From the NCBI GenBank assembly GCA_028339975.1, contig JAOLDG010000010.1, forward strand, positions 1-39,499: 39,499 bases of DNA, given 5' to 3'. Positions 25,715 to 34,975 of this stretch are shown here, piece by piece. The DNA comes from Hyphomicrobiales bacterium. Lineage in GTDB: Bacteria; Pseudomonadota; Alphaproteobacteria; MED-G09. The translations under genes and the position numbers were made by a program. The notes beneath the pieces were generated by a model, which was not told the origin of the DNA, did no database searches, and worked only from the letters and a program-made list of their open reading frames with translations. Position 1 is the stretch's first letter. Every line of letters begins with the position of its first letter.

Positions 25715-28543
25715 TTAAATAAGTTGTAAATCAATAGAGATACCAATCTCAACATCATTCAAAATATAATAAAGATACAAATCATCAGAGTTGGTTTGTA
25801 AAGCATTCTCAGGAAGGGTAATTTCATCATTCTCATCACCTTTAATTTTAAGGCCTGAAATAAAATCATCTTTAATGACGGTTATTTTATTTTTTTCTGT
25901 ATTGGTGAAATCAAAGCCTTCAAAGTTATCAAAATGACTAGATATATCTGCTAAATTAAAATCGAGAGATGATGATGTTTCAATTGGTCCCTCAATAATT
26001 AACCAGTCATAACCAGGGCCTCCATCAATAGCTATTGAACTATTAATTTCTGTTAATTCTGAGACGGTAACATAAACACTATCATCGCCTGCTTGAGTTT
26101 TAATAATATCAGAAGGCATTCCATCTCTTACAACATCATCACCTATACCAGTACTGATATCATTGATCACCAAAGTGTTCAAAGTCACGTCATCATTACC
26201 ACTAGAGCCAATATAGTTTTCAATATAAGTTTTAAAACTTAATACAAAGTAATCCCCTGATTGCTGATTATCGCCTTCCCAAAATAGTTTGTTGGAACCA
26301 ATTTCGGATACACCACCGGGAATAAGCGAAATAGTTGTATTATCTTCATAGTTCGATAGATTTATTGTGTCATTTCCTGCCATATCGTGAATCGTTTCGT
26401 GTATATTTACAGAAGGTGAAAAAGTATAAATCGTGTCTTCACTTTTATAATTTGTTCGGTACCCATACATATATCCCAATGCGGCTATATCGTGAAGATC
26501 CCAGGAGCTAGAGCTTAAATAGTTTTCGTAATCTGCTACATTACCTTTATAGAGACTGCTTCCGTTTCCTGTAGCTATTCCGTAAGTATCGGTTGTTCTT
26601 AACCAGAATGCATCATAAGCCATAACCGAAAAAAGAGTTGTATTTTGTGAGCTCTCAATTTTTGTTCCATCAAACGGATGAGCGAGATTTAGCGCGTGCC
26701 CTGTTTCGTGCAGTATAGTTCCATAAGAACCACTTCCGGCAGAATAATCATCATATTCTCCCCCATAAGATGTTAGGAGATAGATATAAGAGTGATTTTC
26801 AGATGCCGGATGCCAAGCTTGTGAGTTAGCAGTACTATCTGAAGTCTCAAAAAGGATATAACGTAAGTCGGCTTCCTTGTAATTATCCTCATTTAATTCA
26901 GTAAACTTAACGTTGAACATTTCTTCCGTCATGCTCAGGACGCTTCGAACACTGTCCTTAAAGTCTTCGCTGTCAATATATATATCTCGTGAATCAGCCA
27001 GTTCCCAAAAAGTTTTAGAAGGATTAGATACCCAGGGAAGAACATTACCGGTATCGGTTGAAGGTGGAAAAGCAAAGGTAATCTCTGTAATCACAGAATT
27101 ATTTTCACCTACCCATTGCCAATCACTTAAAAGTAAAGAATTGATATTATTATCACTAGTCTCAGTAATTTTTTTTATTCTATCCCCATCTGGAATGGCG
27201 TCTATAGGTCCACTGGGAGTATTGGTGAAAGAATCTATGGTAACCTTATGAGTCTTGTATTCCCCATCAGTAAAGTATTCAAAGGTAATACTGAATTCGT
27301 TATCTCTCACATTTGATGTTGTAAGATCATGAAATTGCCATTCGCTTCCATATATGGTGTCTGGTCCAATAAATAATTTATATTCGTCCGTTTCAAAGTC
27401 ATAATAAGAATTCTCTGCAAATTTAAGAACATTTTTATTAACATAAAAATAGTCTACCCAACCATTCTGAAACCAAGGGTCATTTAAAAAATAAGAAATT
27501 AGAGTTTCGGACCCTCCAATTGAGACTGAAGTAATTTTTGCCGATCCTTCGTCAATTTTAAAGGGTGATAGCTCAAGAAGCCTGTCACCCAAAACATCTT
27601 CAGAGAGAGAAACTTTAGTTTCAGAGTCCGATGAGGATAAGATTAACGAGGAGCTTTGTTTAATATAATCATCATCAGTTAGACGAAAAGTGAATTCTTT
27701 TTCAGAGAAAGTACCTGTGTCTTGATTTTCAGCTTTAATCTTAATTGTGGCTTGATAAATTTCTTCACCAGCACCTCCTTGTGCTTTCAACTGTTCTCCA
27801 GAAAGAGAAATCTGATCGGAAATAAATGGTTCCAGGTAATTATATTCATTGGGATATTCGGAATTACTAATGGTATATTTTAAATTCTCTCCATCAAAAT
27901 AATTATTAAGATTTATTATTTTCAGTATATCGTTTTTTATTAATCTCATATCGTATGAATTATTTATTATGATATTTTTATTGCCTTGGTCGGTCTGAAA
28001 TGAGGCGTTATATGCTCCCATAGCTTCAGCAAACTTTAAATATGAGCGGCTTGATCCCAAAGTTGCCGATGTTAAGTTACCACCAGCTTCAAAAATAAAT
28101 TTGTCTGCTCCATTAATGGTAATTTGTGTTCCGTTCGAAAGAACTAATCGCACAGCATCGGAGGTGAATACCGAAGAGCTTATAGTTATTCCATCAACAA
28201 TTTGTATGGTATTGGCGCCTTGAGTATCTATGATAACAATCTTACCATTTTTTTCAGTTGCTTTAGAAATAATATATATATCGTCACCATTAAGCCCTCG
28301 ATAGGTGACTCCATCTTCGGATGGTATAATGATATTATTACCATCATTAAAATTTAAAGTTGTTGAAAAGGATATTGCATCTTTAAATAAACTTGGTGAT
28401 TCTTGGGAATTAAAACTATCTTCATTTTTTGCATTAAAAGATGACGGACCCCAGGATGATAAAGGATCGTTAAATGCTAATGAAGATCCCGGACCATTAA
28501 GGTCGCTATGATTGTATCTAATTGCATTACAAACAATACACAA
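25715..28543 (-). CDS. Serralysin-like secreted zinc metalloprotease with degenerate RTX segments
   Basis: A 942-residue protein. The metzincin zinc site HETGHALNLAHP (H612, E613, H616, H622) and the Met-turn SVMAYD (M641) are complete. LHDIAALGYMYG is the usual serralysin stretch after the Met-turn. Residues 75-150 (YRGLNGDDIYII, ADKFIFEAGGN) and 780-880 (GIGDDVV, AGDDSVY, DGGPGYDWL) look like degenerate calcium-binding RTX or beta-roll pieces. Residues 200-480 are beta-rich, with Ig- or cadherin-like repeats. No N-terminal signal is present, which fits type I secretion, but no ABC exporter lies nearby. It begins at TTG (28543) with GGGGAG nine bases upstream and an in-frame stop just before. 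The N-terminus MCIVCNAIRYNHSD carries a CxxC. Confidence 0.88.
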   Translation of the reverse strand: MCIVCNAIRYNHSDLNGPGSSLAFNDPLSSWGPSSFNAKNEDSFNSQESPSLFKDAISFSTTLNFNDGNNIIIPSEDGVTYRGLNGDDIYIISKATEKNGKIVIIDTQGANTIQIVDGITISSSVFTSDAVRLVLSNGTQITINGADKFIFEAGGNLTSATLGSSRSYLKFAEAMGAYNASFQTDQGNKNIIINNSYDMRLIKNDILKIINLNNYFDGENLKYTISNSEYPNEYNYLEPFISDQISLSGEQLKAQGGAGEEIYQATIKIKAENQDTGTFSEKEFTFRLTDDDYIKQSSSLILSSSDSETKVSLSEDVLGDRLLELSPFKIDEGSAKITSVSIGGSETLISYFLNDPWFQNGWVDYFYVNKNVLKFAENSYYDFETDEYKLFIGPDTIYGSEWQFHDLTTSNVRDNEFSITFEYFTDGEYKTHKVTIDSFTNTPSGPIDAIPDGDRIKKITETSDNNINSLLLSDWQWVGENNSVITEITFAFPPSTDTGNVLPWVSNPSKTFWELADSRDIYIDSEDFKDSVRSVLSMTEEMFNVKFTELNEDNYKEADLRYILFETSDSTANSQAWHPASENHSYIYLLTSYGGEYDDYSAGSGSYGTILHETGHALNLAHPFDGTKIESSQNTTLFSVMAYDAFWLRTTDTYGIATGNGSSLYKGNVADYENYLSSSSWDLHDIAALGYMYGYRTNYKSEDTIYTFSPSVNIHETIHDMAGNDTINLSNYEDNTTISLIPGGVSEIGSNKLFWEGDNQQSGDYFVLSFKTYIENYIGSSGNDDVTLNTLVINDISTGIGDDVVRDGMPSDIIKTQAGDDSVYVTVSELTEINSSIAIDGGPGYDWLIIEGPIETSSSLDFNLADISSHFDNFEGFDFTNTEKNKITVIKDDFISGLKIKGDENDEITLPENALQTNSDDLYLYYILNDVEIGISIDLQLI

Positions 28544-28560
28544 ATTAATATTCTCCCCTT
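28541..28560 (-). promoter_or_regulatory. Ribosome binding site and TTG start of the metalloprotease
   Basis: On the minus strand AAGGGGAGAA (28560-28551) lies nine bases before TTG (28543-28541). An in-frame TAA just upstream rules out a longer protein, and no ATG follows for many codons. This fixes a rare TTG start for a large secreted protein. Confidence 0.7.
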
Positions 28561-28605
28561 ATTTATAAAACAAGAAAAAGTTTAACTATCAAGTATATAT
28601 TTAGC

Positions 28606-29901
28606 TTAAAGAGTAATCCATTCACCGGAATGAGATAATTGTTGGCCTTTCTTATTATAAAAATTTTCAGAATTACTCTCTTCTAAAATTTTTAACATGT
28701 GAGGAAGTTCTTTTCCTTCAGACTTAAGCTTTTCTATTATTTTAGAAGGTCCAATTTCATCCATTGCCTTAAAAGGACCATTACTCCAATTAAAACCCCA
28801 TTGCATTGCTCGATCAATACTCACAATATCATCCGCTATTGTTGGAACTAGGTTAGCAGCATAACAAAGGGTCGTTCCATATGCTTCCCAAGCCAGTACT
28901 CCTTCAGGGCTATCATCAAAGAGAATACTTATATCATTAATATCCAATACCTCTTCTTTTGTTGGTCTCCAATTTCTAGACAAAAGATCAAAAGTTTCTT
29001 TATTACGTGATCCATCTTCATTTTTTGTCATTCTAGAAAAACCACCACCTGTTTTTCTTCCAAACTGACCATTAACAATCATTTCTTTTTCTGCTTCTGG
29101 AAATTCGCCATACTCTTTTCCTAAGTCACCATCCGGTAAATTAGAGGCAAAGTTTTTTCCTATCATTTCCATAACATCTAAACCAATAAGGTCATAAAGG
29201 CTGTATAGCCCAGTTGAGGGAAGGCCAATTGGTGTTGATAAAACCGCATCAACTCTCTCTTGACTTAACCCCTTGTCCAAAGCTTCTTTGCCTTTATGAA
29301 GTCCAATGAACATAAAGAAACAACCTATTCGATTAGCGATAAAGCTGATTGTATCCTTTGCAATAACAACGCCTTTGCCAAGTGTATTCGTACAAAATTG
29401 ATCAAGAGCTTCAATATTCTCTGGATCTGTTTCGTTACCTGGGATAATTTCAAGAAGTTTCATTGCTTTAACTGGATTAAAGAAATGTGTTACTGCTAAA
29501 TCTCTTTTAAGCCTATCTGGCATTCCTTCGGATATCTCTTTTAATAAAATACCTGATGTATTAGATGTTAAAATCGAAGTATCGGACCTAACTTCTTCAA
29601 CGCGCTTAATAAGATCGCGTTTTGCATCTGCATTTTCAATAATAGCTTCACATATCCAATCATAATCTTTGAGTTTATCTAAATCATTATCAAAAGTTCC
29701 GGTATCTATATTGGACATTTTTTCAGGATTATCTATTGGAGCTGGCTTTCCATTAATTAATCTATCTTTAGCTGCTTCAATAGCGGCATCATTCATTTCA
29801 AGAATTAATACTGGTATATCTCTCTCAGCACATAGGCCTGCTATTCCTGCACCCATTGTACCACCGCCTAGAACTGCTACTGATTTGATTTCTTTTGTCA
29901 T
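28606..29901 (-). CDS. 3-hydroxyacyl-CoA dehydrogenase
   Basis: A 431-residue stand-alone 3-hydroxyacyl-CoA dehydrogenase, which oxidises L-3-hydroxyacyl-CoA to 3-ketoacyl-CoA with NAD in beta-oxidation. The NAD-binding motif is VLGGGTMGAGIAG (10-22), with E35 ending the second strand (LILEMN) as in NAD enzymes. SNTSG (113-117), THFFNP (H139) and KLLEIIPG (E151) give the catalytic Ser, His and Glu. FIANRIGCFFM begins the C-terminal helical domain, and a second similar helical domain fills residues 300-431. No enoyl-CoA hydratase part is fused, unlike FadB. It lies seven bases behind the RraA-like gene, last of the aceB operon, tying beta-oxidation to acetyl-CoA assimilation. Confidence 0.92.
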   Translation of the reverse strand: MTKEIKSVAVLGGGTMGAGIAGLCAERDIPVLILEMNDAAIEAAKDRLINGKPAPIDNPEKMSNIDTGTFDNDLDKLKDYDWICEAIIENADAKRDLIKRVEEVRSDTSILTSNTSGILLKEISEGMPDRLKRDLAVTHFFNPVKAMKLLEIIPGNETDPENIEALDQFCTNTLGKGVVIAKDTISFIANRIGCFFMFIGLHKGKEALDKGLSQERVDAVLSTPIGLPSTGLYSLYDLIGLDVMEMIGKNFASNLPDGDLGKEYGEFPEAEKEMIVNGQFGRKTGGGFSRMTKNEDGSRNKETFDLLSRNWRPTKEEVLDINDISILFDDSPEGVLAWEAYGTTLCYAANLVPTIADDIVSIDRAMQWGFNWSNGPFKAMDEIGPSKIIEKLKSEGKELPHMLKILEESNSENFYNKKGQQLSHSGEWITL

Positions 29902-29908
29902 AATTTTC

Positions 29909-30388
29909 CTAAAATTTTAATTCTTCTTTTGATACCACTATTCCGTCTTCATCAGCATAAATATAATCACCATCCGAAATAGAAATATCAGCAAAATTAA
30001 GTGTTACCTTATATTCACCTCCATCATTTTTTTCAGACTTTTTTGGATGTACTGCTAATGCTTTTACACCGATATTTTCAACCATTATTTCAAGTTGATC
30101 TCTTACGCATCCGTTAATAATAATCCCCGACCAATTATTTTGACTAGCAAGAGCAGCTAGGTTTCCACCTAAAAGCGCGCAATTCATTGATCCTTCGCTA
30201 TCAACAACTAGAACTTGATTTGTCCCATCATTTTCAAGAGCTTTTTTTACTTTTGTATTATCATCGAGTGTTTTTAAGGTTACTACTTCGCCAAAGAAGG
30301 CTGTTTTTCCACCAAAGTCCTTAAAAATAGGCCTTGCTATGAGGACTTTGGTTGGAAAATTATCGCATATATCTGCTGTAGGAAGCAT
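29909..30388 (-). CDS. RraA-like protein (HMG aldolase / oxaloacetate decarboxylase family)
   Basis: A 159-residue member of the RraA/class II 4-hydroxy-4-methyl-2-oxoglutarate aldolase family. It starts MLPTADICDNFP and has the phosphate/metal loop GGNLAALASQNNWSGIIINGCVRD (about 73-97), where the Arg-Asp pair of GCVRD binds substrate and metal in the aldolases. DGDYIYADEDGIVV is the family ending. The length matches RraA (about 160). Members either inhibit RNase E or act as aldolases and oxaloacetate decarboxylases yielding pyruvate. Lying between aceA and a 3-hydroxyacyl-CoA dehydrogenase, an enzymatic role on C4 acids is more likely than RNase control (inference). It starts 12 bases after the aceA stop. 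Confidence 0.88.
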   Translation of the reverse strand: MLPTADICDNFPTKVLIARPIFKDFGGKTAFFGEVVTLKTLDDNTKVKKALENDGTNQVLVVDSEGSMNCALLGGNLAALASQNNWSGIIINGCVRDQLEIMVENIGVKALAVHPKKSEKNDGGEYKVTLNFADISISDGDYIYADEDGIVVSKEELKF

Positions 30389-30400
30389 ATATAGTATTCT

Positions 30401-31675
30401 TTAGAATTGATCAGCTTCTGTAGAGTCGCTAAGTGCAGTCGTTGATGACTCACCACCTGCAGCAGCCTCAGAAACCATATCAAAGTAACCTGTACCAACT
30501 TCTCTTTGGTGACGAGTTGCAGTATAGCCATCTTTTTCCATACCAAACTCTGCTTGTTGAAGTTCTGAATATGCACCCATACCACGATCTCTAAATTTTG
30601 AAGCTAGTTCAAACATACCGTAATTTAGTGAATGGAAGCCTGCTAAGGTAACAAATTGATACTTGAAACCTAATTTACCAATTTCTTCACGGAAAGTTTC
30701 AATGGTATCTTTATCTAGATTTGCTTCCCAGTTAAAGCTAGGAGAGCAATTATATGCTAGCATTTGATCAGGGTAAGCAGCCTTAACCTGCTTAGCAAAT
30801 TCAGCTGCAACCTCTAAGCTTGGTACAGATGTTTCCATCCATATCAAATCTGCATGAGGTGCATATGCAATTGCTCTTTTAACACAATTATTAAAGCCTG
30901 AACCTTCCTTAAGTCTATAGAAGCCTTCAGGAGTTCTATCATCTCTATTAATAAATTCATGATCTCTTTCATCAACATCGGATGTAATAAGTTTGGCACT
31001 CTCAGCATCTGTTCTTGCAACGATGATAGTAGGTACACCACAAACATCAGCAGCCAGTCTGGCAGCATTAAGATTTCTTATGTGTTGTTTGGTGGGTATT
31101 AAAACTTTACCACCCATGTGACCACATTTCTTTTCGGAAGCTAGTTGGTCTTCAAAATGAACACCTGATGCGCCAGCATCAATGTAAGCTTTCATAAGTT
31201 CAAAGCAATTTAGTGGTCCGCCAAATCCTGCTTCAGCATCCGCAATGATAGGAGCGAACCAATCTCTTTTAGCTCCACCTTCAGAGACTTCAATTTGATC
31301 AGCTCTTTGAAGTGTACGATTAATTTTTTTTGCTAGCTCTGGTCCTGAATTTGCAGGATATAAGCTTTGGTCTGGATAAGTTGCACCAGCAGTATTATTG
31401 TCTGCTGCTACTTGCCAACCTGATAAATAAATTGCTTTTAATCCAGCCCTAACCATCTGCATAGCTTGGTTTCCTGATAAAGCGCCTAATGATGAAACCT
31501 GATCTTCTGTATGAAGTAAATCCCAAAGCTTATTAGAACCTCTCGTCGCAAGAGTGTATTCAATAGGAAATGAACCTCTTAATTTTTCAACATCTTCTAC
31601 AGAGTAAGGTCTTTCTATACCATCAAATCTTCCTTTAGGAGCGGAAGTAACTAAATCATAAAAACTTTTTGTCAT
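30401..31675 (-). CDS. aceA: Isocitrate lyase
   Basis: A 424-residue enzyme that splits isocitrate to glyoxylate and succinate, the first step of the glyoxylate shunt. The catalytic loop KKCGHMGG is present with the active-site Cys near residue 184. [33 protein letters not shown] and FQFVTLAG-like (KYQFVTLAG) motifs are all typical. The length matches the bacterial aceA group. It follows aceB by 27 bases with Shine-Dalgarno AAAGGA, so the two form an operon. The unit should be induced during growth on acetate, fatty acids or other acetyl-CoA sources, but no regulator is encoded here. Confidence 0.98.
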   Translation of the reverse strand: MTKSFYDLVTSAPKGRFDGIERPYSVEDVEKLRGSFPIEYTLATRGSNKLWDLLHTEDQVSSLGALSGNQAMQMVRAGLKAIYLSGWQVAADNNTAGATYPDQSLYPANSGPELAKKINRTLQRADQIEVSEGGAKRDWFAPIIADAEAGFGGPLNCFELMKAYIDAGASGVHFEDQLASEKKCGHMGGKVLIPTKQHIRNLNAARLAADVCGVPTIIVARTDAESAKLITSDVDERDHEFINRDDRTPEGFYRLKEGSGFNNCVKRAIAYAPHADLIWMETSVPSLEVAAEFAKQVKAAYPDQMLAYNCSPSFNWEANLDKDTIETFREEIGKLGFKYQFVTLAGFHSLNYGMFELASKFRDRGMGAYSELQQAEFGMEKDGYTATRHQREVGTGYFDMVSEAAAGGESSTTALSDSTEADQF

Positions 31676-31702
31676 CTTAAAATCCTTTATTTTTTTGGAG
31701 GC

Positions 31703-33316
31703 TTATTTATTTAAAGAAATAATTTCTTCGTAAGCCGGTAGTGTTAGGAACTCTTTACAGTCAGGAGATATAGACATTTTCTCAAATAATTCAATAGCTT
31801 TTTCAAATTTTCCCTGATTCCATTGGTTTTCTCCAATAATTTTTTTTAGTTCATTAATTTCATCTTCTAGAATCGATTTAAATAATTCAACAGTTACAAT
31901 TCTTCCATCTTTTAGAGTGGAAGAATGCTTCAACCATTGCCATATTTGAGCTCTAGAAATTTCTGCAGTTGCAGCATCTTCCATTAAGTTATAAAGAGGT
32001 ACGGCGCCCCTACCACCTAACCAAGCTGCGATATACTGAATGCCGACTCTTATACATTCTCTCATTCCACCTTCAGTTCTTTCGCCTTTATGAACCTCAA
32101 GAAGATCTTTTTGAGAAATATTCACATTATCTAGAGAGACATCAAGCTGATTATCACCAGAAATTGAAGAATTAAAAATATCCAAAGCTATGGGTACTAA
32201 ACCAGGATGAGCAACCCAAGTTCCATCATGGCCATTTTTTACTTCTCTTTCTTTATCATTTTTAACTTTTTCAAAAGCAGCATCATTTTCAGCATCATTA
32301 TTTTTAACAGGTATTTGAGCAGCCATTCCACCCATCGCAAAAGCACCTCGCTTATGACATGTTTTGATTAATAGAAGTGAATATGCATTAAGGAAGCCTT
32401 CACCCATAACAACTTGAGACCTGTCTGGTAAAATATAATCTGGATTATTACCCAGTCTTTTTATATAACTAAAAATATAGTCCCATCTACCACAATTTAA
32501 ACCAACTATGTGATCTTTAAGTTCATAAAGAATTTCATCCATCTGAAATGCAGCAGGCAGTGTTTCAATTAAAACTGTTGCTTTACAGGTCCCAATTGGA
32601 ATTCCCAGCAACTCTTGTGCTTTAGTAAAAACTTTATTCCAAAGCCTGGCCTCAAGGTAACTCTCCATTTTTGGAAGATAAAAATATGGACCAGTATTTT
32701 TCTCGGATATTTTTTTATGATTATGGAATAAATAAACAGCAAAATCGAAAATTCCTGCAGAAATTCTTTCCCCATCAACTTCTATGTGAGCCTCCTCAAG
32801 ATGCCATCCTCTTGGTCTTACTATTAATACGGATGGATCTGGATTAAGCTTATATTCTTTTCCTGAATTTGGATCAGAGAAATCAATTTCATCATTCCAC
32901 AGATCTTGTAAGTTTATTTGACCTTGAATAATATTTTCCCAAGTAGGAGACATTGAATCTTCAAAATCTGTCATAAATGTTTTTGCATCTGAGTTTAATG
33001 CATTAATGATCATTTTACGATCCACAGGCCCGGTAATTTCAACTCGTCTATCCAGCAGATCATCAGGAATAGAAGTAATTTTCCAATCTGATTCTCTTAT
33101 TTCTTTAGTTTCCTCTAAAAAGTCAGGTAGCCCTCCATTATCAAGATCAAACTGTTTTCTCAATCTTTCCTGAAGAACTCCAAGCCTCTCTCTCCTGAAT
33201 TCACGGTCAAGCTCTGCGACTAAGGCAAGACATTCTTTTGTAAGTATTTTTTCTATTCCAGGATAATCAGGTCCAAGGATTTTCAAACCAGATGGGGTGT
33301 CTAAATTTATTGACAT
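31703..33316 (-). CDS. aceB: Malate synthase A
   Basis: A 537-residue malate synthase of the A type, which condenses glyoxylate with acetyl-CoA to malate. Seen: DFEDSMSPTWEN (about 116-127), VRPRGWHLEEAH (catalytic Arg), LIETLPAAFQM, LNCGRWDYIFSY, GGMAAQIPVKNN and GHDGTWVAHPGLV. It lacks the internal 80-residue insertion of malate synthase G, and its length agrees with A-type enzymes (about 530). It is first in the operon aceB-aceA-rraA-like-3-hydroxyacyl-CoA dehydrogenase. AAGGA eight bases upstream of the ATG supports the start. It is divergent from hisS. Confidence 0.98.
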   Translation of the reverse strand: MSINLDTPSGLKILGPDYPGIEKILTKECLALVAELDREFRRERLGVLQERLRKQFDLDNGGLPDFLEETKEIRESDWKITSIPDDLLDRRVEITGPVDRKMIINALNSDAKTFMTDFEDSMSPTWENIIQGQINLQDLWNDEIDFSDPNSGKEYKLNPDPSVLIVRPRGWHLEEAHIEVDGERISAGIFDFAVYLFHNHKKISEKNTGPYFYLPKMESYLEARLWNKVFTKAQELLGIPIGTCKATVLIETLPAAFQMDEILYELKDHIVGLNCGRWDYIFSYIKRLGNNPDYILPDRSQVVMGEGFLNAYSLLLIKTCHKRGAFAMGGMAAQIPVKNNDAENDAAFEKVKNDKEREVKNGHDGTWVAHPGLVPIALDIFNSSISGDNQLDVSLDNVNISQKDLLEVHKGERTEGGMRECIRVGIQYIAAWLGGRGAVPLYNLMEDAATAEISRAQIWQWLKHSSTLKDGRIVTVELFKSILEDEINELKKIIGENQWNQGKFEKAIELFEKMSISPDCKEFLTLPAYEEIISLNK

Positions 33317-33424
33317 AAAATTTTCCTTAATTTTTTTAGATAAATATTAATGGAAGGTATATCATAGAAAAATTATTTGGATAATGATATTTATTTGATT
33401 CTAAATTTTTTTTTGGAGTATATT
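33317..33424. promoter_or_regulatory. Divergent region between aceB and hisS
   Basis: These 108 A+T-rich bases must contain promoters for the glyoxylate operon (leftward) and hisS (rightward). No clear palindrome is visible, and the TTCATA-type sites found before hisZ are absent here. GGAG at 33415-33418 is the ribosome binding site for the TTG start of hisS at 33425. Confidence 0.45.
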
Positions 33425-34915
33425 TTGAGTTCGGAAAAGAAGAAAAAAATTAAACCTCAACGACCGAGAGGTTTTGAAGATTTATCTGGTAATGACCTTA
33501 CTGAATTGAATCGTTTACGAGATTCTATTCAAAAGACTTATAGCTTGTATGGCTTTGATGCCCTTGAAACTGGAATAATAGAATATTCTGATGTTATAGG
33601 CTCCTTTCTTCCCGATCAAGATAGACCAAATGAAGGTGTTTTTTCTTTTGAAGACGATGACAACAAATGGGTTTCCCTCCGTTACGACCTAACATCAGGA
33701 TTGGCTAGGTATGTTGCAGAAAATTATGATTCTCTACCTAAACCCTATCGAAGGTATCAATCGGGATGGGTTTTTAGGAATGAAAAACCTGGCCCTGGGA
33801 GGTTTAGACAATTTTTTCAAATTGACGCAGATTCTATAGGTAGTGATAACCCTCTTTCAGATGCAGAAATGTGTATGATGTTTTCGGATGCCATAGAAAG
33901 TACTGGTATAGAACGTGGTGATTATGTTATTCGGCTTAATAATAGAAAAATCTTAGATGGATTAATTGATAGCTTGAACATATCTGGAAATAAATCCGGG
34001 TCAGATATAAATTTAGCCATCATGAGGTCTATCGACAAACTAGATCGTTTAGGCCTGAAAGGTGTTGAGCAACTTTTAGGGGAAGGTCGCAAAGATGAAT
34101 CCGGGGACTATACAAAAGGGGCTGGACTTGAAAACTCTTCAATAAAAGAAATATTATTATTCCTAGAACATGGAATTGATTCAAAAAATTTGAATAGAAA
34201 GAAATCTTTGGAAAACTTATCAAAACAATTTGGTTCTAATGATATATTTTCTGAAGCCATTGAAGAGCTTGATCAAATATCTTCGATTATTGATGTTGCG
34301 GGATATGATGAAAAAAGAATAATAGTAGATCCATCGGTTGTAAGGGGTCTTGGTTACTATACTGGACCTGTCTATGAAGCAGATTTAACATTTAATATTG
34401 AGACAGATGACTCTATTGAAAAATTTGGTTCAGTTGGAGGAGGGGGCAGGTATGATGACCTCATCACTAGACTAAAGGGTGCGAGAGTTCCTTCGGCTGG
34501 TATTTCAGTTGGGGTTAGTAGATTAAGTAGCGCTTTAAAATATCTTAAAAAACAAAATATAAATAAAGAAAAACTATCTGTAGTTGTTTTGGTTATGGAT
34601 AAAGAAAAAAGATCGCTTTATTACAAAATAGCTTCGCAACTAAGATCGGCTGGAATACCATCAGAGTGCTATGTAGGCGATGGTGGAATGAAAGCACAAT
34701 TAAAATATGCCGATAAAAGACAAGCAAGACTTGCCTTAATATTAGGTGAAGACGAGGAAGCGTCTAGCAGTATCACAATAAAAGATTTGATGGCCGGTAA
34801 GGAAGCTTCAGGTGAAATTTTAGATAATGAAGAGTGGAGAAGTGGGAAGGTATCTCAAAAAACCGTTTCTTTAGATAGCCTAGTTGAAGAAATTAAGACA
34901 TTGTTAGAACTTTAA
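33425..34915 (+). CDS. hisS: Histidyl-tRNA synthetase
   Basis: A class II aminoacyl-tRNA synthetase that charges tRNA-His. I place the start at TTG 33425, because GGAG lies six bases upstream and the protein then begins SSEKKKKIKPQRPRGFEDL, the usual HisRS N-terminus; the frame is open further upstream to a TTG at 33377 without a good ribosome binding site. This gives 496 residues. Motif 2 is YRRYQSGWVFRNEKPGPGR, followed by FRQFFQIDAD. GLGYYTGPVYE is the histidine-binding loop. GSVGGGGRYDDL and AGISVGVSRL form motif 3. About 100 C-terminal residues are the anticodon-binding domain. It lies directly upstream of hisZ and hisG, a common alphaproteobacterial order. Confidence 0.95.
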   Translation: MSSEKKKKIKPQRPRGFEDLSGNDLTELNRLRDSIQKTYSLYGFDALETGIIEYSDVIGSFLPDQDRPNEGVFSFEDDDNKWVSLRYDLTSGLARYVAENYDSLPKPYRRYQSGWVFRNEKPGPGRFRQFFQIDADSIGSDNPLSDAEMCMMFSDAIESTGIERGDYVIRLNNRKILDGLIDSLNISGNKSGSDINLAIMRSIDKLDRLGLKGVEQLLGEGRKDESGDYTKGAGLENSSIKEILLFLEHGIDSKNLNRKKSLENLSKQFGSNDIFSEAIEELDQISSIIDVAGYDEKRIIVDPSVVRGLGYYTGPVYEADLTFNIETDDSIEKFGSVGGGGRYDDLITRLKGARVPSAGISVGVSRLSSALKYLKKQNINKEKLSVVVLVMDKEKRSLYYKIASQLRSAGIPSECYVGDGGMKAQLKYADKRQARLALILGEDEEASSSITIKDLMAGKEASGEILDNEEWRSGKVSQKTVSLDSLVEEIKTLLEL

Positions 34916-34930
34916 TTCATATTTTATGAA
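34916..34930. promoter_or_regulatory. Palindromic operator candidate, site 1
   Basis: TTCATA-TTT-TATGAA is a perfect inverted repeat with 6-bp arms and a 3-base spacer; adding one base on each side (34915, 34931) extends the arms to 7 bp. It starts immediately after the hisS stop codon. With the TTAA before it, it forms part of a 19-base sequence that recurs at 34951-34969 with one mismatch. Confidence 0.65.
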
Positions 34931-34954
34931 TAAATTAGTTGATTAATAAATTAA

Positions 34955-34969
34955 TTCATATTATATGAA
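34955..34969. promoter_or_regulatory. Palindromic operator candidate, site 2
   Basis: TTCATA-TTA-TATGAA is a second perfect inverted repeat identical to site 1 in both arms, centred 39 bases from it and ending six bases before the hisZ ATG at 34976. Occupation would cover the translation start region or promoter of hisZ. The neighbouring gene product itself has an N-terminal helix-turn-helix, so self-binding is the simplest idea. Confidence 0.65.
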
Positions 34970-34975
34970 CTTATT

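Noticed and set aside
30337-31068. Minus-strand frames of 82 and 74 residues within the aceA region
   Set aside because: They are out-of-frame shadows of isocitrate lyase, which has all its motifs in the long frame.
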